From positions 62,001 to 126,000 of the forward strand of contig NZ_JAAKEC010000003.1 in assembly GCF_011038975.1 (NCBI RefSeq): 64,000 nt of DNA, given 5' to 3'. A program made the translations under genes and the position numbers. This document shows positions 54,068 to 61,279 of this stretch, piece after piece; position 1 is the first letter of the stretch; each line of letters begins with the position of its first letter. This stretch comes from Adlercreutzia sp. ZJ176. Lineage in GTDB: Bacteria; Actinomycetota; Coriobacteriia; Coriobacteriales; Eggerthellaceae. Below the pieces are notes generated by a model. That model was not told the origin of the DNA. It did no database searches and was given only the letters and a program-made list of their open reading frames with translations.

Positions 54068-54813
54068 GGGCACGCAAGGCGCGGATCCTGCCGTAGAGCA
54101 TGCCGTCGCAGAGCCACTTGGGCAACCTAGCGTAAGGGCACGCGAGGCTGTGACATCCTTCGTGTCCTGAGCGGAGCGCCCGCAGGGCGCGAAATTGGGA
54201 AGGCCGGTAGCTCAGACGGACGTCTCTCCCCCCGCGTCATCCTGAGCGGAGCGCCGCACCCCGCCTCCCTCTCGTGTCATCCTGAGCGGAGCGCCGCAGG
54301 CGCGGAGTCGAAGGATCTGGTCGCGAGCAAGTTGCACATGCGAGCGCACCGTGCCCGGGGCCGGATCCTTCGACTCGCTTCGCTCGCTCAGGATGGCACG
54401 GGATGGGCGCCTGACGCGGGCGCTTCGCTCAGGATGGCACGAAGGAGGCGCTGAAAGATGAAGCCTCGCGCTCTGATCGTGGAGATTTGGGGGCTTTCGG
54501 CACGTTTTTTCTCTTATCGCCCCTTGCGACGGGCTCATCCGTCATACTAATCGGCTGCTTCACGCGAAATTCTTTCTCGTTTCTCTTCACGCTCAGGCGG
54601 TCATGTGGAAACCGCCCTCGCTTGCAGATTTCAGAAAGCGGCTCGAGTAAAGCAAAGAGCACCCCACGGGGATGGGTGCGACGGCACCGCGCAGACGCGG
54701 GCCGGAAGAGAAACGACGCAATCACCAAGCCTGCGAGCACGCGAGGCGGCGCTGTGCCGCGCGCGCTGCATGCCTTGGCACGTGCGTCATGAGAGAGAAG
54801 GAGCAACTCCCCC
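54068..54813. other. Gene-free region with REP-like repeats and a long leader for the DEAD-box gene
   Basis: Bases 54154-54440 hold dispersed copies of a REP-like sequence (catcctgagcggagcgcc and its reverse form). Bases 54450-54813 contain a T-run (gttttttctctt) and an AT-richer stretch and probably form a long 5' leader of the helicase gene, as is common for cold-inducible RNA helicases. No ORF with a ribosome-binding site was found. Confidence 0.5.
54154..54440. repeat. REP-like palindromic repeat cluster
   Basis: Direct copies of gtcatcctgagcggagcgcc occur at 54237 and 54276, with a shorter variant near 54166. Inverted copies ending gctcaggatggcac occur near 54363-54399 and 54417-54440. 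Units also contain gtcgaaggatc and its complement, so paired copies can fold into long hairpins. Similar sequences are common between genes in gut actinobacteria. Confidence 0.75.
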
Positions 54814-57333
54814 ATGACTGAACCTATCGAGAAGGATCTGACCAGCGAGGCCGCCGAGGCCGCAGCCGATTCGGCTGCCGAGGTTGCTGAGTCCGCCGCC
54901 GCGATTGAGGTCGCGGCCGAAGCTGACGAACCGGCTGCCGAGACTGCGGCCGAGCCGGCTACCGGCGTCGCGACCGAAGCAGATCCCGAAATCGCGGTCG
55001 AATCGGCGATAGAAGCTGAATCCAACTCCGAAGCCATTGTCAGCCTCAGCGACGACACCGACGTCGCCGACGCTGACGTCACCAACCCCGACGACTCCGC
55101 CGAAGCTGACGCCGACTCCGAGGACGAGGCGGACCTCGACGACCTCGATCCCGAGGAGGCCGCGGCCGAGACTGAGGAGGCCGACGTCGACGTCGCGGTC
55201 ACCTTCGCCGACCTGGGCCTGTCCGAGGACGCCCTGCGCGCCGTGGAGAAGCTCGGCTACGAGAACCCCACACCGGTGCAGGAGCAGGCAATCCCCGTGG
55301 TCCTCGAGGGCCGCGACCTCATCGCCGCCGCCTCCACGGGCACGGGCAAGACGGCCGCCTTCCTGCTGCCGCTCCTGAGCAACCTCTCCCGCGCCGGCCG
55401 CGGCAAGCGCGCCCCGCGCGTGCTGGTGGTCACGCCCACGCGCGAGCTCGCGCAGCAGATCGCGTTCACCTGCATCAAGGTGGCGCGCGCCACCGGGCAC
55501 TTCGCCACCACCGTCTACGGCGGCACGCCCTACGCCCCGCAGATCCGCGAGATCAAGGGCGGCACCGACGTGCTCATCGCCACGCCCGGGCGCCTGTGCG
55601 ACCTCATGGAGCGCGGCGTGGTCGATCTCACGCAGATCAGCGCGCTCGTGCTCGACGAGGCCGACCGCATGCTTGACATGGGCTTTCTGCCCGACGTCAC
55701 CACCATCGTGGAGGCGCTGCCGAAGCAGCGCCAGACGCTTCTGTTCTCCGCCACCATCGACCAGTCCATCGAGAAGAACCTCGGCTCGCTTCTGCACGAT
55801 CCGGTGATGGTGCAGATCGCGCATCGCGGTGAGACGGCGGCCACCGTCGACCAGTTCATCATGCCGGTCCCCTACAAGGAGAAGCAGGCGCTGCTCGAGG
55901 CGGTGCTGCACGAGAAGGGCCACGAGCGCGTCATCGTGTTCGCGCGCACCAAGACCCGCTGCGAGGAGTGCGCCCAGGCGCTCATCGACGCCGGCTTCAC
56001 CGCCGAGTCCATCCACTCCGACAAGAAGCAGGGGCAGCGCCGCCGCGCGCTCGACGCGTTCCGCAAGGGCCGCACCGACATCCTCGTGGCGACCGACGTG
56101 CTCGCGCGCGGCATCGACGTGGTCGGCGTCGACCACGTGATCAACCTGGACCTGCCTGACATGCCCGAGGACTACGTGCACCGCATCGGCCGCACGGGCC
56201 GCGCGGGCGAGTCGGGCTACGCCATCTCGTTCGTGAGCGCCAACTCGCGCCGCATCCTGCGCGAGATCGAGGACCTGATCGGGCGCGACATCCCCGTGAT
56301 GCCGATGGAGACCTACGAGTTGGACCTCTCCATCCTCGAGAAGGGGAAGAAGAAGCGCAAGCCGAAACGCGCCGAGGGCGAGCGCAAGGGCTACAAGGGC
56401 GAGCTCGACTGGCAGCGCGAGCGCGCCCGCGAGGAGCGCGAGGAGCGCCGCGAGCGCCGCATGCTCGAGGAGAAGGGCATCATCCCCCGCGAGGACCGCA
56501 GGCGCGATGAGCGCGGAGACAGCCGCCACGGCGAGCGCTTCGAGCGCGGGGAGCGCCGCGACGGGAGGCGCTTCGAGCACGACGACCGCCAGCATGGCGA
56601 GAAGCGCGGCGGGTTCGGCGGACGCGACGAGCGTCGTGACGGCGAGCGACGCTTCGACCGCAAGGACGACCGCCATGGTGAGCGCAGCTTCGACCGCGAC
56701 GACCGCAAGGGCGGCTTCAAGGGCCGCGACGACCGCGGCGAGAAGCGCGGCGGGTTCGGCGAGCGCAAGAGCGGGTTCGGCCGGAAGGGCGATCGCCGCG
56801 ACGGAGAGCGCCGCTTCGACCGTGACGACCGCAGGCGCGATGACCGTCGCGGCGGGTTCGGCAAGAAGCGCGAAGACGAGCGCGGCGGACGTCGCTTCGA
56901 CCGCGATGACCGCAAGGGAGGCTTCAAGGGCCGCGACGACCGTCAGCATGACGACCGCGGGCGTGGTGGGTTCGCTGGCAAGAAGCGCGATGACCGCCGC
57001 GATGGCGAGCGCCGCTTCGACCGCAAGGACGACCACCGCGGAGAGCGTCGCTTCGACCGTGACGACCGCAAGGGCGGCAAGGGCGGCTTCAAGGGCCGCG
57101 ACGACCGCCATGGCGGAGAGCGTCGCCTCGACGACCGCGGGCGCGGCGGGCGCGACTTCGACAAGAAGCCCCGTCGCTTCGCCAGCCGCGACGGACAAGG
57201 CTACCAGGGCGCCAAGAAGCACGACGCAGCCAAGGGCAAGCCGAAGCGCAGCACGGGCGCACCCGCAAACCCCAACGGCATCCGCGCGTTCGGCGAGCGC
57301 AAGCTTCGTGAGAAGTACACGCGGATCAAGTAG
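54814..57333 (+). CDS. DEAD-box RNA helicase with RG/D-rich C-terminal tail
   Basis: The protein has 839 residues. A 130-residue acidic Ala/Glu leader is followed by the DEAD-box core: Q-motif GYENPTPVQEQAIP, Walker A ASTGTGKTA, VLDEADRMLDMGF, SATID, and VHRIGRTGRAGESG near residue 465. The last 280 residues are a repetitive basic/acidic tail (RRFDRDDRKGGFKGRDD units), an RGG-like RNA-binding region. The type is RhlE/CsdA-like, acting in ribosome assembly or mRNA decay, often in cold. Start ATG 54814; AAGGAG lies 11-12 bases upstream, a rather long spacing. Confidence 0.92.
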   Translation: MTEPIEKDLTSEAAEAAADSAAEVAESAAAIEVAAEADEPAAETAAEPATGVATEADPEIAVESAIEAESNSEAIVSLSDDTDVADADVTNPDDSAEADADSEDEADLDDLDPEEAAAETEEADVDVAVTFADLGLSEDALRAVEKLGYENPTPVQEQAIPVVLEGRDLIAAASTGTGKTAAFLLPLLSNLSRAGRGKRAPRVLVVTPTRELAQQIAFTCIKVARATGHFATTVYGGTPYAPQIREIKGGTDVLIATPGRLCDLMERGVVDLTQISALVLDEADRMLDMGFLPDVTTIVEALPKQRQTLLFSATIDQSIEKNLGSLLHDPVMVQIAHRGETAATVDQFIMPVPYKEKQALLEAVLHEKGHERVIVFARTKTRCEECAQALIDAGFTAESIHSDKKQGQRRRALDAFRKGRTDILVATDVLARGIDVVGVDHVINLDLPDMPEDYVHRIGRTGRAGESGYAISFVSANSRRILREIEDLIGRDIPVMPMETYELDLSILEKGKKKRKPKRAEGERKGYKGELDWQRERAREEREERRERRMLEEKGIIPREDRRRDERGDSRHGERFERGERRDGRRFEHDDRQHGEKRGGFGGRDERRDGERRFDRKDDRHGERSFDRDDRKGGFKGRDDRGEKRGGFGERKSGFGRKGDRRDGERRFDRDDRRRDDRRGGFGKKREDERGGRRFDRDDRKGGFKGRDDRQHDDRGRGGFAGKKRDDRRDGERRFDRKDDHRGERRFDRDDRKGGKGGFKGRDDRHGGERRLDDRGRGGRDFDKKPRRFASRDGQGYQGAKKHDAAKGKPKRSTGAPANPNGIRAFGERKLREKYTRIK

Positions 57334-57376
57334 CGCTCGTCACGCGAACTGGTAAAGCGAACGCGCCAACCAGCGC

Positions 57377-57607
57377 TCAAGCCATGCGAAGAAAAGGGAA
57401 GGAGCCCCGCGGGGCTCCTTCTTGTCTCATCTGATCGCGCCAGCTGCGCTTGGCTCTTGCGCGGTTGTACTTCACGTCGCCTTGCGCGCCGTGCCCGCAA
57501 GCGAACCCGTTGTAACGCGGCTTCCTCGCCAACGTGGCCTCCTCGGCCGACTGCCGCCACACCACGTTCGAGCTGCCGCGCGCACCCGCGCGTCGCTTCT
57601 TCGACAT
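57377..57607 (-). CDS. Small conserved basic protein whose 3' end is encoded by a terminator hairpin
   Basis: The protein has 76 residues and begins MSKKRRAGARGSSNVVWRQS, continues ARKPRYNGFACGHG, DVKYNRARAKRSWRDQ and ends GAPRGSFPF plus four residues. I recall similar small proteins in related genomes but know no function. Basic, probably RNA- or ribosome-associated. Start ATG 57607 follows a strong GGAGGTGGGG. The codons for EGAPRGSF form the 24-base palindrome 57398-57421 that also ends the convergent helicase transcript. Confidence 0.7.
   Translation of the reverse strand: MSKKRRAGARGSSNVVWRQSAEEATLARKPRYNGFACGHGAQGDVKYNRARAKRSWRDQMRQEGAPRGSFPFLRMA
57398..57424. terminator. Bidirectional terminator hairpin inside a coding sequence
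   Basis: gaaggagccccgcggggctccttc (57398-57421) is a perfect palindrome. On the + strand ttcttgtc follows; on the minus strand ttccctttt follows. It lies 64 bases past the DEAD-box gene stop and overlaps the last codons of the minus-strand small protein. Confidence 0.75.
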
Positions 57608-57847
57608 GCACCCCACCTCCTTCAACTATCCGGGGACATCAGCGCGATCATATCACATGCAGCCCCCTTCGGCTATCGCACCCTGATTCAGATTCAAGGA
57701 ATAACAAGCAATCATTAGGTTATGGCAATGAACAAGCGATTGCCCGGTTAAAAATGATTGGGCAGTTGACATACGTTTTGGGGAAAACAGCTGCTATAAC
57801 CAGCATCTTCTATGATTATATCTAGCATCTGCTTGTTTAATCTTTAT

Positions 57848-57863
57848 ACTAGCATTGTCTAGT
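57848..57863 (+). promoter_or_regulatory. Dyad upstream of the TetR gene, candidate operator
   Basis: actag-N6-ctagt, extended imperfectly to tatactag and ctagttata, lies 41 bases before the TetR start. The overlapping TATACT (57845-57850) could be a -10. Suits autorepression by TetR. The wider region 57620-57903 is AT-rich and gene-free. Confidence 0.5.
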
Positions 57864-57903
57864 TATAGTAAGTTTTGCGAAACGTAACGGAAGGAACATC
57901 CCC

Positions 57904-58524
57904 ATGCCGAGACCAGCAGGACCTGCGCGCGACACGCGCAACGACATCCTCAACGCCGCCATGGATCTCTTCGCAACGCGGGGGTTCGCCGCCACCACCG
58001 TGAAGGACATCGCAACGCGCGTCGGCATCAAGGACGCGTCGCTCTACAACCACTTCAAGAGCAAGCGCGCCATCTTCGACGCCATCATCGAACGCGAGCT
58101 CGCACGCCTCCAGACGCTCCTCGACCAGGACAGCGCGTCCCGCGAAACGACTAACGACCCCGATCTCTCTTACACACGAAGCGAAGATGACCTCGAGGCC
58201 TTCGTCTTCAGTAGCTACCGCGCCTTCTTCGAAAAAGCCGGGCTCATCTGCCTGCGCAAGATGCTCACCGTCAACCAGTTCGAGGACCCTCGCGCAGGCG
58301 AGCTCTACCAAGCCGTATTCATCGAGCAGCCCCTGCGCCAGCAGACTGCGCTCTTCGACTGCATGGTGTCCCGAGGGCTCTTCGCGCAATGCAACACGCG
58401 CCTCGCCGCCTACGAACTCCACGGCGCCGCGTTTGTCCTCCTCAGCCAGAACCTCTCGTGGGCCGAGGCCATGCCGCGCCTGAGAGCGCTCCTGCGCGCC
58501 TTCGAGCGAGCACATCGTGCCTGA
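57904..58524 (+). CDS. TetR-family transcriptional regulator
   Basis: The protein has 206 residues. The N-terminal helix-turn-helix is DILNAAMDLFATRGFAATTVKDIATRVGIKDASLYNHFKSK, the TetR signature. The C-terminal ligand domain is helical and unremarkable. Start ATG 57904 has CGGAAGGAAC upstream. A tatactag-type dyad lies 41 bases upstream. No divergent or downstream partner is obvious; the next gene on the same strand is an XRE regulator 265 bases on, beyond a parS site. Confidence 0.9.
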   Translation: MPRPAGPARDTRNDILNAAMDLFATRGFAATTVKDIATRVGIKDASLYNHFKSKRAIFDAIIERELARLQTLLDQDSASRETTNDPDLSYTRSEDDLEAFVFSSYRAFFEKAGLICLRKMLTVNQFEDPRAGELYQAVFIEQPLRQQTALFDCMVSRGLFAQCNTRLAAYELHGAAFVLLSQNLSWAEAMPRLRALLRAFERAHRA

Positions 58525-58631
58525 CGCAGCGGTGCCCTGCAAACCGCGCACGCAATCTATCGCAACCGTTTGGACAAAGCCCGCAGCTCCTATCAAAAAC
58601 AAATCCGCTCATACATTCGCCTTTTCATCCA

Positions 58632-58655
58632 CGAATGTTTCACGTGAAACATTCG
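58632..58655. other. parS-type centromere site (ParB binding)
   Basis: The 24-base perfect palindrome cgaatgtttcacgtgaaacattcg contains TGTTTCACGTGAAACA (58636-58651), identical to the parS consensus recognised by chromosomal ParB proteins. It lies in the intergenic space between the TetR and XRE genes. parS sites usually cluster near the replication origin, so this window may lie in the origin-proximal part of the chromosome. Confidence 0.85.
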
Positions 58656-58789
58656 TTCGCGCAAGGTAGCGGCAACGGTCCACAGGCTGCAGCAGACTGC
58701 ATACGTCATCTGGTGCGCAACAGCGCGTTGCTTTACGCAAGCTGCGTATCATGGTTGAATGTGAGGGCATTCTCATGAAAGGAGCCCCC

Positions 58790-59263
58790 ATGGCTATCGG
58801 AAACGCCATCGCAACGCATCGCAAGGCACGCGGACTCACCCAGGAGGAGCTGGCGCGCAAGCTCTACGTCACGCGGCAGGCCGTCTCGCGCTGGGAGAAC
58901 GACGAGACGACACCCGGCATCGACATGTGCAAGCTCATCGCGGTCACGCTCGACGTGCCGCTCATGCACCTCGTGGAGGCGCCGGAGAGCGTCGACGGGT
59001 ACTGCCAGAGCTGCGGCATGGGATTCTTCGGCAATCCCGAGACGCACGGAACCAACGCCGACGGAAGCACGTCGGACGAGTACTGCACGTGGTGCTACCA
59101 AAGCGGCGAGTTCCAAGGCGACGAGTCGATGGACGACCTCATCGAGCGCTGCGCGCCCTACATGATGGAGTCCACCCACGTCAGCCACGAGGAAGCCGTC
59201 TCCATCATGGGAGCCATCCTCCCCCACCTCAAGCGCTGGCAAGAGGAGGGCACCTCCGCCTAG
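58790..59263 (+). CDS. XRE-family regulator with C-terminal zinc ribbon
   Basis: The protein has 157 residues. Residues 3-60 form a Cro/CI helix-turn-helix (AIATHRKARGLTQEELARKLYVTRQAVSRWENDETTP). A putative zinc ribbon follows: YCQSCGMGFF, GTNADGSTSDEYCTWCYQSG, the PF12674-type pattern with two CxxC pairs. This combination is seen in small bacterial regulators. Start ATG 58790 follows AAAGGAGCC; ATG 58775 would overlap that site. A strong terminator lies about 310 bases downstream. Confidence 0.85.
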   Translation: MAIGNAIATHRKARGLTQEELARKLYVTRQAVSRWENDETTPGIDMCKLIAVTLDVPLMHLVEAPESVDGYCQSCGMGFFGNPETHGTNADGSTSDEYCTWCYQSGEFQGDESMDDLIERCAPYMMESTHVSHEEAVSIMGAILPHLKRWQEEGTSA

Positions 59264-59282
59264 TCGCGCCAACACGCACAGC

Positions 59283-59324
59283 CTGCAATCTGCAATCTGC
59301 AATCTGCAATCTGCAATCTGCAAT
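59283..59324. repeat. Six tandem copies of a 7-bp repeat
   Basis: ctgcaat repeated six times without change. The array lies 20 bases after the XRE gene stop. Slippage-prone; no coding role seen. Confidence 0.95.
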
Positions 59325-59353
59325 TCGCATCCGCTTTGCAAAACGCATTCAGC

Positions 59354-59379
59354 GAAGCGTGTTTCGCGAAACACGCTTC
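59354..59379. promoter_or_regulatory. 26-bp perfect palindrome with parS-like core
   Basis: gaagcgtgtttcgcgaaacacgcttc is a perfect palindrome; its core TGTTTCGCGAAACA differs from parS only by replacing the central ACGT with GC plus a two-base shortening. A second gtttcgcgaaac lies at 59538-59549, and gtttcgca half-sites lie between. It may bind a ParB-like or XRE-like protein. Confidence 0.6.
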
Positions 59380-59574
59380 TCGTATTGCGACTCATGGGGT
59401 GTGAGTTGTGATGCACGAGTTGCAACCCACCGTTCTGCTTTGCAGATTGCGCTCTACGAATCACGTTGAGCGAAGCGTATTTGATGCAAAGTCGTGTTTC
59501 GCAGGTTGTGTTTCGCAGGTTGCGTTTCGCAAAATGTGTTTCGCGAAACGTAACCGCTAAAACTGCCCTGTTTA

Positions 59575-59614
59575 CGGCACCCGCCTGCTTCTCAGCTGGC
59601 GGGTGCCGCTTTTT
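59575..59614 (+). terminator. Rho-independent terminator
   Basis: cggcacccgcc (59575-59585) pairs with ggcgggtgccg (59598-59608), a perfect 11-base stem, followed by cttttt. A classic terminator for the + strand XRE gene, although it lies 310 bases past its stop. Confidence 0.88.
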
Positions 59615-59718
59615 CCGAACATAAGAGATCCAAGGATCAAAAGGAGTGAGCGAGGGCGGCGGGGAGAAATGGACGATAACGTAAGAACGGCAGCGCATCA
59701 GAAGGATCGAACGCACGA

Positions 59719-59796
59719 GAAGAAAAGCGTATGGGAAGCAGAAGAGTTCTAAACGAAAAAGAAGAAAAGCGCATGGAAGCAGAAGAGTTCTAACCG
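59719..59796. repeat. Direct repeat of about 36 bases, two copies
   Basis: gaagaaaagcgtatgggaag and gaagaaaagcgcatggaag begin copies at 59719 and 59761; both continue cagaagagttctaa. They differ by one substitution and one indel in the shared part. Confidence 0.85.
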
Positions 59797-59845
59797 AAGG
59801 AGAGTCAAAGACGAGCCAAGAGGCTGAAAGAACTTGCACGCAATT

Positions 59846-59894
59846 TGTCATATATAGTTGACATGATTCTCAGAATGTCATATATTTCCGACAT
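59846..59894 (+). promoter_or_regulatory. Promoter with two TGTC-N10-GACA dyads
   Basis: TGTCATATATAGTTGACA (59846-59863) and TGTCATATATTTCCGACA (59876-59893) share a tgtcatatat half and are spaced 30 bases start to start, about three helical turns. TTGACA (59858-59863) and TATATT (59881-59886) form a -35/-10 pair with 17-base spacing, both inside the dyads. Likely repressor-controlled promoter of the downstream XRE-membrane protein pair, 342 bases away. Confidence 0.65.
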
Positions 59895-59994
59895 CGACTT
59901 GTGAACGACAGCGAAACGCCGCGCAAACGGCCGCTGTCCTACCGCAAGCCGAAACCCAGCGTCAACGACACAGACGTTACCGCGGGCTTGAGCA

Positions 59995-60150
59995 CGGCGC
60001 CACGGAGCGGACACCACCGCGAGCCGAGGACTGACGCTACCAGAGGCGGACACCACCGCTAGCCGAGGATTGACGCCACCGGAGGCGAACACCACCGCGA
60101 GCCGAGGATTGCCGCCGCCGGAGGCGGACGTCACCGCGAGCTGGAACTTG
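59995..60150. repeat. Four 39-bp tandem repeats
   Basis: Units of form caccaccgcgagccgaggat recur with register 60012, 60051, 60090 and 60129, exactly 39 bases apart, with increasing divergence at both ends. They lie between the dyad promoter and the XRE gene, hence probably within its 5' leader. On the minus strand they read as a 13-residue repeat (NPRLAVV core), most likely by chance. Confidence 0.8.
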
Positions 60151-60235
60151 ACGAGATGCAACAACGCTTTTGCTCCGTCCTGCCAAGCTCCACGCAAGCA
60201 GGAATCCGCTCGCGCGATGCGCAGGAAGGAACTAC

Positions 60236-60460
60236 ATGGAGGGAACCAAGAACGCACGCCTCAAGGAGGCGCGACGCGCGGCGGGGCTCTCGCAGGCCCA
60301 GCTGGCCGCCGCCGTGGGCGTCACGCGGCAGACCGTCTGCCTCATCGAGTCGGGCAGCTACAACCCCACGCTCAACCTGTGCGTGCACATCTGCAAGACG
60401 CTCGGCAAGACGCTCGACGAGCTCTTCTGGGAAGAGCCTGCCCCTCCCCCGCAAACCTGA
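60236..60460 (+). CDS. Small XRE-family regulator
   Basis: The protein has 74 residues. It is a single Cro/CI helix-turn-helix: LKEARRAAGLSQAQLAAAVGVTRQTVCLIESGSYNPTLNLC. Start ATG 60236 follows AGGAAGGA. Such short regulators commonly precede a membrane protein gene, as here (78 bases gap), and repress both. It may bind the TGTC-N10-GACA dyads upstream; this is inferred. Confidence 0.88.
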   Translation: MEGTKNARLKEARRAAGLSQAQLAAAVGVTRQTVCLIESGSYNPTLNLCVHICKTLGKTLDELFWEEPAPPPQT

Positions 60461-60537
60461 GCGCCCGCAAAGACCACCAACGCAAGCGCACAAGCGCATC
60501 CCGATCCCATCGCTTCGCACTTCACGAAAGGAACCCC

Positions 60538-61071
60538 ATGAACACCCTCAAGCGCCTCTTCACCCCCTCGCCCAAAGACGAGCGCGTATCCGCGCAACTC
60601 GGCCCCATCTACAAAGCCGGCTTCTACGTGCTCGCGTTCGGCATCCTCTTCGACGTCTTCACGCGCTACAACTACCTGGCGCAGACCGACGCCGACGGCA
60701 CCCCGCTCGCGACGAGCTCCCTCGAGCTCGCCTTCCTGATAGCCGCCTGCACCCTCGTCGCTCTCCTCATGGCGAGGCGCGGCATCTACAGCGACTCGCT
60801 GCGCTACCTGGAGGCGAGAAGCTTCCTCGACACGGGCGCCATCGCCCCCACCCTCGGCATCACCGCGCTCATCTGCATCGCCGCCGTGGGCGGGCGCCTC
60901 TACAACGAGGTGGCCCTCTTCGGCTGGGGCGAAGTCACCTGGGCGGGAGACATCGCCATGTTCATCTTCATGTTCGGCATGTTCGGCACGCTGTTCCTGG
61001 CGGCGCAGTACTTCACCTGGCGCAGCTACCGCGCGCGCGAGGACCGTCTCGCCCAGCAGGAAGAGGAGTAA
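60538..61071 (+). CDS. Four-segment membrane protein paired with an XRE regulator
   Basis: The protein has 177 residues. Four hydrophobic segments: AGFYVLAFGILFDVF (about 30), LELAFLIAACTLVALLMA (about 65), IAPTLGITALICIAAVGG (about 105) and DIAMFIFMFGMFGTLFLAA (about 140), then a charged end. The family is unnamed to me; similar proteins follow small XRE regulators in many gut bacteria. Start ATG 60538 follows GAAAGGAACC. Function unknown. Confidence 0.75.
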   Translation: MNTLKRLFTPSPKDERVSAQLGPIYKAGFYVLAFGILFDVFTRYNYLAQTDADGTPLATSSLELAFLIAACTLVALLMARRGIYSDSLRYLEARSFLDTGAIAPTLGITALICIAAVGGRLYNEVALFGWGEVTWAGDIAMFIFMFGMFGTLFLAAQYFTWRSYRAREDRLAQQEEE

Positions 61072-61105
61072 CCCGCAAGCCCGCCGCGAAGCAGATCCCA
61101 CAACA

Positions 61106-61134
61106 CCGCGGGCCCGCGCCAGGCGGGCCCGCGG
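61106..61134 (+). terminator. 12-bp stem hairpin, first copy
   Basis: ccgcgggcccgc (61106-61117) and gcgggcccgcgg (61123-61134) around a 5-base loop, 35 bases after the membrane protein stop. Nearly identical to a second copy 127 bases downstream. Confidence 0.65.
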
Positions 61135-61232
61135 ACTCCGAAAGGTAGAGGGGAGTCGGAGGGAAGGGGGACGGCGGGCGCTTCGCAAACCGCAAGCGCA
61201 ATCGCGAATCGTCCCTCAAGCGCCCCACAACA

Positions 61233-61261
61233 CCGCGGGCCCGCACCAGGCGGGCCCGCGG
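61233..61261 (-). terminator. 12-bp stem hairpin, second copy
   Basis: The same stem as the preceding hairpin (loop accag), 18 bases past the stop of the minus-strand NrfD-like gene. The flanks cccacaacac and gactcc are also shared, so the two hairpins are a duplicated segment serving convergent genes. Confidence 0.65.
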
Positions 61262-61279
61262 ACTCCAAGGCGGAGAGCG

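Larger units (their letters stand above)
59264..60235. other. Long gene-free region with several repeat and palindrome types
   Basis: This region of nearly 1 kb has no credible gene. It holds six 7-bp repeats (59283-59324), a 26-bp palindrome (59354-59379), gtttcgc-type half-sites (59500-59549), a terminator (59575-59614), a 42-bp-offset direct repeat (59719-59796), a promoter with two dyads (59846-59894) and four 39-bp repeats (about 59995-60150). Minus-strand frames across it are repeat artefacts. Confidence 0.6.

Noticed and set aside
58733-59851. Long minus-strand frame of 372 codons
   Set aside because: It runs antisense through the XRE gene and repeats, contains repetitive peptides from the 7-bp array, and shows no family motif.
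59805-60257. Minus-strand frame with 13-residue repeats
   Set aside because: The peptide repeat merely mirrors the 39-bp DNA repeat, and its end reads through the dyad promoter.
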